Assembly: GCF_018283645.1 (NCBI RefSeq)
Contig: NZ_JAGSXH010000010.1
Coordinates: forward strand, 1 to 64,000
From: Actinocrinis puniceicyclus
Lineage (GTDB): Bacteria > Actinomycetota > Actinomycetes > Streptomycetales > Catenulisporaceae
Length of the DNA: 64,000 bases
Direction of reading: 5' to 3'
In this document: positions 33,925 through 42,126 of the stretch, piece by piece
How positions within the stretch are numbered: the stretch's first letter is position 1
Layout of the letters: each line of letters opens with the position of its first letter
The notes under the pieces: model-generated
What the model was told of the DNA's origin: nothing
Seen by the model: only the letters and a program-made list of their open reading frames with translations
The model's database searches: none
Position numbers and translations under genes: made by a program

Positions 33925-35408
33925 GATCGCTGCTCTCCTCGAAGGACGAAACGGCGCAGCTTCCCGGACGCGGTGCGCGGCAGATCGCCGACGACGCGGA
34001 CCGCCTGGGGAACCTTGAACGGGGCCAGATGCTCGCGGGCCAGGCAGGCGAGCTGGTCGGCCAGCCACGTCTCATCGGGTGCGGTGCCGCGCGCGGGCAC
34101 CACGAACGCGGTCAGCCGCGAGGCTCCCAGTTCGTCGCGCACCGCGACGACCGCCGCCTCGCCGACCGCGGGGTGCCGGCGCAGCACCTCCTCGATCTCG
34201 AACGGGGAGACGTTGACACCGCCGACGATCTCGATGTCGTCGTCGCGGCCGAGGTGAGTGAACGTCCCGTCGGGATTGCGCACGACGCGGTCGCGGGTGT
34301 TGAACCATCCGTCCGCGAACACGGCGCTGCCCGCCTCTCCGCGGTTCAGGTAACCGGAGACCAGGGTCGGCCCGGTCACCCAGAGTTCGCCCTCCCGGCC
34401 GTCCGGCAGCGGCCGGCCCTCGCCGTCGCGCACCTGGAGGGTGAATCCGCGCACGGGACGCCCGAGCGTGCCGGGGGTGTCCTGGTGGACGGTGTTGGAA
34501 CAGAACGCCTGCCCGGCCTCGGTGCACCCGATCTGATCGAGCACCGAGGTGGTCAGGATCGCGCCGAGTTCCCGGTGCAGGCTCGCGCGCATCGCCTCTC
34601 CCGCGCTGACCGCGGCCCGCACGGACTTGAAGCAGGCGGCGTCCGCGGCGTCGTCGGCCAGCAGCTTGACATAGGCGCTGGGCACGGCGAACAGGATGGT
34701 GACCGCGTGCCTGCGCACGGCCGCGGCGGTGAGCGCCGGGTCGAAGGAATGCGGCAGGAGCACCGCGCTGGCGCCGCTGTAGAGCGGGAACACCAGCGAG
34801 TTGCAGAACCCGTACGCGAAGTAGAGCTTTGATACCGAAAGGATGACGTCCTCGGGACTCGCCGCGATGATGTCCTCGCCGCTGGAGAGCGCGTAGTCGT
34901 CGATGTCCGCGTGCGTGTGCACCACGCCCTTGGGCCGGCCGGTCGTGCCGGAGGTGTACTGGATGTACACCGGGTCGTCCGGCCGCGCGGGCGCCGCCGG
35001 CACCTGTTGCGGGGTGGGCGCGCCGGCCGGGTCGATCAGCGCGGCGACGTCGACCCGGCGGTCGAACCGGCCGGCGAGCTGGTCGCCCTGGATGACGCAC
35101 AGGCACGCGCCGCTGTCCTGTGCCAGGTAACGGTGGTCGGCCTCGGCGAGCCGGGGATTGGCCAGCACCGCGACGGCTCCCAGGCGGGCGACCCCGAGGA
35201 ATGCCGCGATGAATCCGATGTCGTCGGGCAGCGCGAGCAGGACCCGGTCCCCGGCGCAGACCCCGCGGGCGGCCAGACGCGCGGCCGCGGCCGCGGCGAG
35301 CCGGTGCACCTGAGCGTGTGTCCAGCTGCGATCGGGGCAGTGGTAGGCGGGCCGCTCCAGCCAGCCGCCCGCCGCGGCCCGCTGCTCGATGCGGGAGACG
35401 ATGTTCAC
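33921..35408 (-). CDS. Benzoate-CoA-ligase-like synthetase 2
   Basis: 495-residue aryl acid:CoA ligase. YTSGTTGRPKGVVHTH, SKLYFAYGFCNSLVFPLYSGA and IGCTEAGQAF are strongly like benzoate/aminobenzoate-CoA ligases; A8 GRDDDIEIVGGVNVSP and A10 PRTASGKLRRF are present. Most likely activates the 4-aminobenzoate made by the same operon, as CoA thioester or for transfer to an ACP (inference). GTG start at 35408 overlaps the ADC synthase stop as GTGA. Confidence 0.88.
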   Translation of the reverse strand: MNIVSRIEQRAAAGGWLERPAYHCPDRSWTHAQVHRLAAAAAARLAARGVCAGDRVLLALPDDIGFIAAFLGVARLGAVAVLANPRLAEADHRYLAQDSGACLCVIQGDQLAGRFDRRVDVAALIDPAGAPTPQQVPAAPARPDDPVYIQYTSGTTGRPKGVVHTHADIDDYALSSGEDIIAASPEDVILSVSKLYFAYGFCNSLVFPLYSGASAVLLPHSFDPALTAAAVRRHAVTILFAVPSAYVKLLADDAADAACFKSVRAAVSAGEAMRASLHRELGAILTTSVLDQIGCTEAGQAFCSNTVHQDTPGTLGRPVRGFTLQVRDGEGRPLPDGREGELWVTGPTLVSGYLNRGEAGSAVFADGWFNTRDRVVRNPDGTFTHLGRDDDIEIVGGVNVSPFEIEEVLRRHPAVGEAAVVAVRDELGASRLTAFVVPARGTAPDETWLADQLACLAREHLAPFKVPQAVRVVGDLPRTASGKLRRFVLRGEQRS

Positions 35409-37540
35409 ACCCGCTCCTCCTCCGCGCGCGCCGGCGCGTGCTCGCTCGCCGCTTCCTCGCGGTAGGCGGCGAGCGGGGCCATCGCCTTGAGCAGCATCTC
35501 GTCGTACTCGTCGGCCGGGTCCGAGTCCAGCACGATCGCCCCGCCGGCCCCGATCCGCAGCTCGTCGCCGGCCAGCACCGCGGTGCGGATCACGATATTG
35601 AGATCCGCGGTGCCGTTGCAGGCGAGGAAGCCGATGGTGCCGGAGTACACGCCGCGAGCCTCGTCTTCGAGCTCGTCGATGATCTCCATGGTGCGCAGCT
35701 TCGGCGCGCCGGTCATCGAGCCGCCCGGGAAGCAGGCGCGCACCGCGCCGATCGCGCTGATCTCGTCGCGCAGCCGGCCGCGGATCGTGGAGACCATCTG
35801 ATGCACCGTCGCGTAGGACTCGATCCGCATGAGCGCCGGGGTGTGCACGCTGCCCGGCACGCACACCTGGCTCAGATCGTTGCGCAGCAGGTCGACGATC
35901 ATCAGGTTCTCGGCGAGGGTCTTGACCGAGTCGCGCAGTTCCTCCCGCAGCCGCGCGTCGTCCTCCGGGGTCGCGCCGCGCGGCGCGGTGCCCTTGATCG
36001 GCTTGGCCTCGACGACCCGGTCCCTGGTGATCTTGAGGAAGCGTTCGGGCGAGGAGCAGGCCACCTCCACCGAGCCGAAGGAGAGGAAGGCGGAGTACGG
36101 CGCAGGGTTGCACGCGCGCAGATCGCGGTAGAACGCGAAGGCGTCGCGCGGGCCGGGCAGACGCAGTACATTGGTAAGGCAGACCTCGTAGCTCTCGCCG
36201 GCGAGCAGCTTGGCCTTGGCGTAGGCGATGTCGTCGAGGTAGACGCGCCGGTCACGGCCGAGCGCGGCCTCCGCCGTCGGGCGCAGCGTCGCGGGAGCGG
36301 GACGCTCGGCCCGCCGCGGGCGCCCGTCCTCGGTCGCGTGTCCGAGGTCTGATTCAAGGAGCGTCTCGCCGGCGTGCTGGATCCAGTCGAGGGCGGCGCG
36401 CTGGGTGTCCGGGTCGTCGGTGCTCAGCGCGAGCAGGTGCACGACCCGGTCGTCGTGGTCGATCACCACGACCCGGTCGGCGAAGAGCCAGACCGCGTCG
36501 GGCGCGTCGGAGCGGTACTTGCCGCCGGCGCCGAGTTCGGCCTTCAGTTCGTACCCGAAGTAGCCGACGTAACCGCCGGTGAAGTCGAACGGCACCTCGG
36601 GGGCGGCCACCGAGCGCCGGGCCAGCTCGGTGTCGAGCACGTCGAAGATCGACCCGGACAGGAAGCACTCGCCGCCCGCGGCCTCGACCCGGACGCCGCC
36701 CTCGGACATGCGGTAGGTCAGTGCCTCACCGAGCAGATCCGAGGCCTGCACCAGATAGGAGAACCGGCCGGAGCCGGGGCCCGGGGCGCTGCTGTCCAGC
36801 CAGGCGGCCCGCGCCGAGCCGCCGAAGAGCTTCTCGAAGGCGAGGTCGCCGGCCACGATCGTGCGCAGCGTCTGCACATGCGCGGTGTACTGCACGCCGT
36901 CCTTCGCGCCGGCGTCCGCCGCGTCGAATCCGGTGCCCACCACCCGGCGCTCGCGCGCCTCGCGCCGCTCCACCTGGTCCCGGAAGTTGGCCAGCAGCTT
37001 CGCCCCGTACTGGGTGAGCACCGACTCGGGGTGGAACTGCACGCCCCACAGCGGCAGCTCGCGGTGGCGCAGCGCCATCAGCACGCCGTCCTCGGAACGC
37101 GCGAGCGGTTCGAGGTGGTCGGGCAGCGGCTCGGCGATGCACAGCGAGTGGTACCGCACCGCCGCGAAGCCTTGCGGGATGCCGCGGAACAGTGCGCTGC
37201 CGTCGTGCTTGATCCGGCTGACGTACCCGTGCCTGGCCCGCGGAGCCGGGCCGACCTGCGCGCCGTGCTCCGAGCCGATGCCCTGGTGGCCGAGGCACAC
37301 TCCGAGCAGCGGCACCCGGCCGGAGCTCACCAGCCGCGCGCAGGCCCCGAAGTCCGCGGCCAGCCGCGGGTCCCCGGGCCCCGGGGAGACGACCACGCAG
37401 TCCGCGTCGGCGGCCGCCTGCGGCACCCGCGGGTCGTCATTGCGCAGCACGATCGGGTCGGCGCCGTTGACCTGGGCCAGCAGGTTGAACAGGTTGTAGG
37501 TGTACGAGTCGTAGTTGTCGACGAGCAGGCAACGGATCAT
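35405..37540 (-). CDS. pabAB: Bifunctional 4-amino-4-deoxychorismate synthase (PabA-PabB fusion)
   Basis: 711 residues. N-terminal glutamine amidotransferase: VDNYDSYTYNLF, catalytic Cys in LGVCLGHQGIG, and VQFHPES. C-terminal chorismate-binding domain with AKPIKGTAPRG: the Lys in PIKGT is the covalent-catalysis residue of ADC synthases, while anthranilate synthases have PIAGT; later CFPGGSMTGAPKLRTMEII. So the product is ADC, not anthranilate. Fused PabAB is the form seen in PABA-dependent antibiotic clusters (family knowledge). ATG 37540 overlaps LuxC-like stop. Confidence 0.95.
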   Translation of the reverse strand: MIRCLLVDNYDSYTYNLFNLLAQVNGADPIVLRNDDPRVPQAAADADCVVVSPGPGDPRLAADFGACARLVSSGRVPLLGVCLGHQGIGSEHGAQVGPAPRARHGYVSRIKHDGSALFRGIPQGFAAVRYHSLCIAEPLPDHLEPLARSEDGVLMALRHRELPLWGVQFHPESVLTQYGAKLLANFRDQVERREARERRVVGTGFDAADAGAKDGVQYTAHVQTLRTIVAGDLAFEKLFGGSARAAWLDSSAPGPGSGRFSYLVQASDLLGEALTYRMSEGGVRVEAAGGECFLSGSIFDVLDTELARRSVAAPEVPFDFTGGYVGYFGYELKAELGAGGKYRSDAPDAVWLFADRVVVIDHDDRVVHLLALSTDDPDTQRAALDWIQHAGETLLESDLGHATEDGRPRRAERPAPATLRPTAEAALGRDRRVYLDDIAYAKAKLLAGESYEVCLTNVLRLPGPRDAFAFYRDLRACNPAPYSAFLSFGSVEVACSSPERFLKITRDRVVEAKPIKGTAPRGATPEDDARLREELRDSVKTLAENLMIVDLLRNDLSQVCVPGSVHTPALMRIESYATVHQMVSTIRGRLRDEISAIGAVRACFPGGSMTGAPKLRTMEIIDELEDEARGVYSGTIGFLACNGTADLNIVIRTAVLAGDELRIGAGGAIVLDSDPADEYDEMLLKAMAPLAAYREEAASEHAPARAEEERV

Positions 37541-38928
37541 GCCGTCACCCGGCCGACGACCTTCTTCGGTTCGACCAGGAGAGCGGCCAGCGTGTGATCG
37601 GGCACGTCGGGGTGCGGACGCCACGGCGGCACCCGGCCGACGAACACCTGACGGATGGACGGCTCGGCCGCGGCCCGGCGCAGCAGCGGGGCGGTGCGCT
37701 CCGGGTCGGTGAGGAAGGTGAGCGCGAGCGAGTCGCGCAGGTGCGTGACCCCGTCCTGGTAGTTCCAGGGGGCGACGACGACGAACGGATAGACCAGTTC
37801 GGTGCCGACCGTGGGGTGGTCGCCGTCGCGGGTCGAGAGCACGGTCGGGCGCACGGTGTGCGACGAGTCCGCGTGCGCGACCAGCGGGTCGCCGCCGTAG
37901 CGCGGGGTGCTGTGGTCGGTCAGGCCCTCGGCCAGCCCGAACAACTGCTTGCGGGTGCCGTCGGCCGCGGCCGCGGCGATGAGCGGCAGCCGGGCGGCCG
38001 GGTCCGGCACCGGCCCGGGGGGCAGCGCGGCGAGCCGCTCGGCCAGGATCTCGGCCACCTCGGCGGGGTCCTCGGTGGTGAGCACGACCGAGGTGCAGTC
38101 GCATCGGATACCGCCCTCGGCGGCGATCGACTCGGCCAGGAAGTCCAGGTCCGCTTCGTCGGGCAGGTGGTCGATCACCAGTTTGCTGCGGCCGACCCCG
38201 TGCACGTCGACGTTCTTGTTCGCGCGCCACGGGCGCACCTTCTCCTCCGACCCGAACAGGGCCGCGCGGTCCGCGTCCCGCACCAGGCCGTGCGCCATCT
38301 CGTCCTCGCCGGGCAGCAGGGTGAGCTGGTGGCCGGGCACGCCCGCGGCCAGCAGCGCCGCGACGAGCCGGCGGGCGGTGAACGGGTCGCGCAGGCCCGG
38401 TCGCATCACGATGCTGTAGCCCAGGGAGAGCGCGCGCAGCCACTCGGCGTTGGGGCCGGGGGCCTTGCCGAGCGACGCGACGTGGGCGAAGACCCGGCCC
38501 GCGGGCAGCCACTCGGTGCGCGAACCGGCGCTCTCGGCCGGCCCGGGGAAGTCCCTGCGGTTGAGCCGTTCGATGTCGCCGAGCACGCTGCGCAGTCCCT
38601 GGCAGGCGTCCCAGGCGAAGGTGATCGGCAGGCCCGCGCTGTACGCGACGCTGGTCACGTACTGCTGCGGGCTCTGCCCTTCGAGCGTCTCGGTGGCGAA
38701 CAGCTCGCCGGCGTGCGCGAGCACCTTGGCCGGCGGCGGCTCCCCGTCCGCGCTCTGGCGCACCCGGCGCAGCACGGACTGGGCGAGCAGCCGCGGCGCG
38801 CCCTGCACGTCCGCGAGGACTTCGCCGTGCACGCCGACCAGCGGCGAGACGTCGCGGCTGGTGCGCGGTTCTCCGAGGACGACCGGCGTGATGACGCGTG
38901 AGATGTCGGTCGGACTTTCCGTGGTCAT
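37537..38928 (-). CDS. LuxC-like acyl reductase (GriD-type aryl acid reductase component)
   Basis: 463-residue aldehyde-dehydrogenase-superfamily protein of the LuxC group, with a cysteine pair in GGIRCDCTSVVLTT at the expected nucleophile position, NVDVHGVGRSKLVID and GTELVYPFVVV. LuxC reduces an enzyme-bound acyl group with NADPH to an aldehyde. Directly after a LuxE/GriC-like adenylating gene (TGATG overlap), it forms the same gene pair as the griC-griD carboxylic acid reductase of grixazone biosynthesis, which converts 3-amino-4-hydroxybenzoate to its aldehyde. In this operon 4-aminobenzoate is the obvious candidate substrate (inference). Confidence 0.83.
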   Translation of the reverse strand: MTTESPTDISRVITPVVLGEPRTSRDVSPLVGVHGEVLADVQGAPRLLAQSVLRRVRQSADGEPPPAKVLAHAGELFATETLEGQSPQQYVTSVAYSAGLPITFAWDACQGLRSVLGDIERLNRRDFPGPAESAGSRTEWLPAGRVFAHVASLGKAPGPNAEWLRALSLGYSIVMRPGLRDPFTARRLVAALLAAGVPGHQLTLLPGEDEMAHGLVRDADRAALFGSEEKVRPWRANKNVDVHGVGRSKLVIDHLPDEADLDFLAESIAAEGGIRCDCTSVVLTTEDPAEVAEILAERLAALPPGPVPDPAARLPLIAAAAADGTRKQLFGLAEGLTDHSTPRYGGDPLVAHADSSHTVRPTVLSTRDGDHPTVGTELVYPFVVVAPWNYQDGVTHLRDSLALTFLTDPERTAPLLRRAAAEPSIRQVFVGRVPPWRPHPDVPDHTLAALLVEPKKVVGRVTA

Positions 38929-39998
38929 CAGTACACCCCTTCGATCACTTCGGCGGAGGCGACCGGGCCGATGTCGGCGATGCCGTCGACCGTGTCGCCG
39001 CGTCCGGGCGCGATGCGCACGGCGGCGTCGCGCTCCAGGACGTTGGGGAGGAACATGTCGCGGAACATCAGGTGCATCAGCACCGTGCCGCGTTCGCCGT
39101 AGGGGACCGGTTCGCGGCTCTCCTCGTCGACGATCTCGACGATCGACGCGGGGTGGTACGGGCGGTACACGCAGGGGTGGACGTCGTCCTCCTGCTTCGG
39201 CCGCTGCACCGCGATACCCATCAGAGTATTGCCATAGAGCCCGGCGAGCCGGGTGTTGGGGAACAGCTCCTCCTCGATCAGCCGCAGCGTCTCAGGGCTC
39301 GCCGACGTACCGGCCCACAACAGGCCGCCGAGACGCTCGGACAGCTGCGCGTAGAGCGATTCGCGCTCGCACACCGCCTCCAGCACCGTCGGGGTGATGA
39401 ACAGTACCCTGATGTCCTGGGAGGCGACCACGAGCTCGATCTGGTCCACCAGGTGCTGGACGTAGTCGCGGGCCACGTCGCCGCGGCCGGCCGCTATCAG
39501 CTTCTTGACCCAGCGCGGGTCCATGTCCACGGTGAAGAACAGGCCGCCGCGGCGGTGCGCGATGCGGCGCATGGTCCGGCCGACCACGTGCGGGCCGCTG
39601 GGGCCCACGTGCAGCCAGTTGCCGCGGTCCGGGAAGCCGTGCGCGCCGAGCACGTCCGCGACCCAGTCGGCGTTCTGCGCCCGGGAGACCGACTCCACGA
39701 TGCGCTTGGGCGCGCCGGTGGTGCCGCCGGAGTCGAACACGTCGAAGGGCTCGCCCGCGGCCCCGGCCGGGATCAGGTCCTCGACCGGGACGTGCCGCAG
39801 GTCGTCGCTCAGGTCGGGGAAGCGACGCAGATCGGCCACCGTGGTGATCTCGGCGCGCGGGTCGAAGTCGAGCTTGGCGGCCCGCTCCAGCCAGAACCGC
39901 GATCCGGTCCGCGGATCGAAGTGCCAGTCGATCATCCGGCGCAGGTGCTCGTCGGGGTCCGTCGCGGTGCGGGCGATGATCTCGTCGTATTCGGTCAC
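38928..39998 (-). CDS. LuxE/GriC-like acyl-adenylating protein
   Basis: 356-residue adenylate-forming protein of the LuxE/acyl-protein-synthetase type: FDSGGTTGAPKRIVES motif, then LFITPTVLEAV and LAGLYGNTLMGIA. No large C-terminal A10 domain, as usual for this group. Expected to activate a carboxylic acid with ATP and hand it to the LuxC-like partner for reduction. GTG start 39998 with GGAGGAG 8 bases upstream; stop overlaps the next gene's ATG (TGATG). No luxAB genes are present, so bioluminescence is excluded. Confidence 0.82.
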   Translation of the reverse strand: MTEYDEIIARTATDPDEHLRRMIDWHFDPRTGSRFWLERAAKLDFDPRAEITTVADLRRFPDLSDDLRHVPVEDLIPAGAAGEPFDVFDSGGTTGAPKRIVESVSRAQNADWVADVLGAHGFPDRGNWLHVGPSGPHVVGRTMRRIAHRRGGLFFTVDMDPRWVKKLIAAGRGDVARDYVQHLVDQIELVVASQDIRVLFITPTVLEAVCERESLYAQLSERLGGLLWAGTSASPETLRLIEEELFPNTRLAGLYGNTLMGIAVQRPKQEDDVHPCVYRPYHPASIVEIVDEESREPVPYGERGTVLMHLMFRDMFLPNVLERDAAVRIAPGRGDTVDGIADIGPVASAEVIEGVY

Positions 39999-40043
39999 GC
40001 TCGTCGCTCCTCCAGCTCTAGCAGGTTCTCGTACGGGCCCGGC

Positions 40044-40532
40044 TCAGTTCAGCCGCGGGCGCGGCGCGCCCGGCAGCATGTGCGAGGCGATGGCGATCCG
40101 GTTCCAGGCGTTGGTCACCGTGGCGATCATGATCAGGTGGTTGACTCCGTCGGCGCCGAAGGCGTCCCGGGCCGCACCGTAGACGGCGTCGCCGACCACG
40201 CCGTCCCGCAGCCGGGTGACCGCCTCGGCCAGGTCCAGCGCGGCACGCTCGGCCGGGTCGAAGGACGGCGTGCCGCGCCAGCCGTCCAGAGCGAACAGCC
40301 GCCGTGCCTCGGCCCCGGCCTCAAGCGCCTCGCGGGTGTGCAGGTCGATGCAGAACGGGCAACCGTTCATCTGCGAGACACGCACCTTGATCAGGAAGAC
40401 GATCTCCTCGTCGATCCCTGCTTTGAGCGCGCCCTCGGTGGCCGTGTCCGAGAAGCTCTTCATCGCCGCATAGGTCCGCTGCGCGCTGAGCACCATCGCC
40501 TTGCGCCGTGAGGTCTCGTCCGCCTGGGTCAT
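40044..40532 (-). CDS. AhpD-like / carboxymuconolactone decarboxylase family protein
   Basis: 162-residue all-helical AhpD-fold protein with the redox CxxC motif NGCPFCIDLHTREAL and downstream ALDLAEAVTRL. In the family it acts as alkylhydroperoxidase or decarboxylase, often protecting against peroxides. ATG at 40532, GAGGGA upstream. First gene of the shikimate-branch operon; may remove peroxide or oxidise intermediates. Exact function unknown. Confidence 0.85.
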   Translation of the reverse strand: MTQADETSRRKAMVLSAQRTYAAMKSFSDTATEGALKAGIDEEIVFLIKVRVSQMNGCPFCIDLHTREALEAGAEARRLFALDGWRGTPSFDPAERAALDLAEAVTRLRDGVVGDAVYGAARDAFGADGVNHLIMIATVTNAWNRIAIASHMLPGAPRPRLN

Positions 40533-40843
40533 GCACTGTCCCTCGGGAAGCGCGCGGCACCGGACCGCGCGGTGGATGGAAGCCGGCTGGTAATGGGCAC
40601 GTGTCCGAAACCGAACGCTGATTCACCCGTTTTCCGGGACAATGTATGCAGGGCTCAGAACGTCAGTCCACTACCCGAGTGAGTAGTCGACCTTGTCCCG
40701 CCCCGTCGGTATCGTCCCGAACGTCGAAACCATCCCGTCAGATCCACCGGCGCGCTGCGCCCGCGTCGCCGTGCGGACGGCGGCGCGGCTTACCGCTGCG
40801 CGCCGTCCACCTGGCAAGGCGTTCGGTCGAGGGAGGACGAGGG
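40533..40843. other. 311-bp divergent regulatory gap
   Basis: Between the shikimate-branch operon (minus) and the monooxygenase-halogenase operon (plus). Contains the conserved plus-strand promoter at 40667-40715 described separately. Minus-strand promoter candidate: TGGACT with an 18-base spacer to TACATT near 40643-40672. The remaining 120 bases form the leader of the monooxygenase gene. Confidence 0.5.
40667..40715 (+). promoter_or_regulatory. Promoter A with conserved upstream operator
   Basis: TCCACTACC at 40667, then GAGTAGTCGACC at 40681-40692. TCGACC (40687-40692) is the -35, a 17-base spacer follows, and TATCGT (40710-40715) is the -10. ACTAC-N8-GTAGT at 40670-40687 is an inverted repeat overlapping the -35. 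Site B near 46349 has the same arrangement at identical spacing. Confidence 0.65.
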
Positions 40844-42061
40844 TTGACCGCCACCACCGCCCAACTGCTCGTGATCGGAGCGGGCCCATGCGGCCTGTCC
40901 GCCGCGCTCGCAGCCCGCGCGCTCGGTATCAATGTCCTATTACTGGAGGCGGAGCCCGAGGACCGCGAACGTCCGGGCAGCCGTGCTCTGTACGTGCACC
41001 GGGAGAACCTCGAGCGGCTCGAACGGATCAGCCCGGGACTGGGCGTCGCGATCGGCTCCTTCGGCATCAGGTGGCGCGCCGCGAGCACCTTTTACGGGGG
41101 TCGCGAGGTCTACCGGCAGGAGTACCCGGACTTCACCGGCGACGGCCTGCCGGTCTACGCCAGCCTGCGGCAGATCGACACCGAGCGCTTCCTGCTCGAC
41201 GCCTGCAAGAGCGCCGACGTCGGCTTCGTCTGGTCCGCCGCCGTCAGCCGGGTGAACTCCACGGCCGACGGGGTCACGGTGGAATGCGCCGACGGCCGCA
41301 GTTTCAGCGCGCACTACGTGATCGGCGCGGACGGCGCCCAGTCGGGGGTGCGCCGCGCCCTCGGCATCGCGATGGACGGCCCGCGCTCGACCGACTACCG
41401 GGTCGCGGTGGACCTGGCCGACGACGACTCCGGGGCCGCCCCGCCCGAGCGGATCATGCATTATCGGCACCCCGCGATGAGCGGCCAGAATCTGCTGATC
41501 GTCCCGTTCACCGGCGGCATCCAGGTGGACGTGCAGTGCGCGAGCCCGCCGATGAGCGAGCGGCTCGCCGACCCGTCCGCCGTGCGCGAGTGGCTGCCCA
41601 AGGTCGTCGACCCGGGATACCTCGACCGTATCCTGTGGATCAGCCGCTACCCCTGCCTGCAACGCGTCGCCGAGTCGTTCATCGACGAGCATCGCAGGGT
41701 CCTGCTCGCCGGTGAGGCCGCGCATCTGTTCGTCCCGCTCGGCGCGCGCGGTATGAACAGCGGCATCGCCGACGCCTACGCCGCGGCGGCCGCGGTGGGT
41801 CTCGCCCTGAGCGCGGCGAACCCCCGGCGGCGCGCCGCCGCCATCGAGGAGTACCAGTCGCTGCGCAGACAGGCCGCCGAGCGCAACCGCTCCTCGGTCG
41901 ACAGCGCCCTGCGTCACCTGCGTGCGGCCAGCGGCGTACAGCGCGCCCAGCAGGCCGCCGCCGCCCGCCTCGCCCGCCTCGCGCCGAGTCTCGGCGCGTG
42001 GCTGGACACCGCGCCCTACGGTCCGCGCGGCCCGGTCACCGCCGAACTCGGGCGGTACTGA
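40844..42061 (+). CDS. FAD-dependent aromatic monooxygenase (PheA/TfdB type)
   Basis: 405-residue flavoprotein hydroxylase. FAD motif VIGAGPCGLSAALAARALG, DG motif GADGAQSGVRRALG, and GD-type motif LLAGEAAHLFVPLGARGMN, with Glu in place of Asp. TTG start at 40844 is preferred because GGGAGGACGAGGG lies directly upstream; the open frame further upstream crosses the promoter. First gene of an operon with the halogenase and flavin reductase, 66 bases from the halogenase start. Likely hydroxylates an aromatic or polyene intermediate. Confidence 0.88.
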   Translation: MTATTAQLLVIGAGPCGLSAALAARALGINVLLLEAEPEDRERPGSRALYVHRENLERLERISPGLGVAIGSFGIRWRAASTFYGGREVYRQEYPDFTGDGLPVYASLRQIDTERFLLDACKSADVGFVWSAAVSRVNSTADGVTVECADGRSFSAHYVIGADGAQSGVRRALGIAMDGPRSTDYRVAVDLADDDSGAAPPERIMHYRHPAMSGQNLLIVPFTGGIQVDVQCASPPMSERLADPSAVREWLPKVVDPGYLDRILWISRYPCLQRVAESFIDEHRRVLLAGEAAHLFVPLGARGMNSGIADAYAAAAAVGLALSAANPRRRAAAIEEYQSLRRQAAERNRSSVDSALRHLRAASGVQRAQQAAAARLARLAPSLGAWLDTAPYGPRGPVTAELGRY

Positions 42062-42126
42062 ACGGGCCCGCGCGACGGCCACGGGCAAGAACCAGCCGGC
42101 ACCGACAGTGGAAGGAATCCATCACA

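Noticed and set aside
35405-37540. Anthranilate synthase
   Set aside because: PIKGT motif (Lys) marks ADC synthase; anthranilate synthases have PIAGT, and an ADC lyase is in the same operon.
37537-39998. Bioluminescence (lux) operon
   Set aside because: Only LuxC- and LuxE-like genes exist; no luciferase (LuxAB-type) gene is nearby, and the pair fits an aryl acid reductase in a PABA operon.
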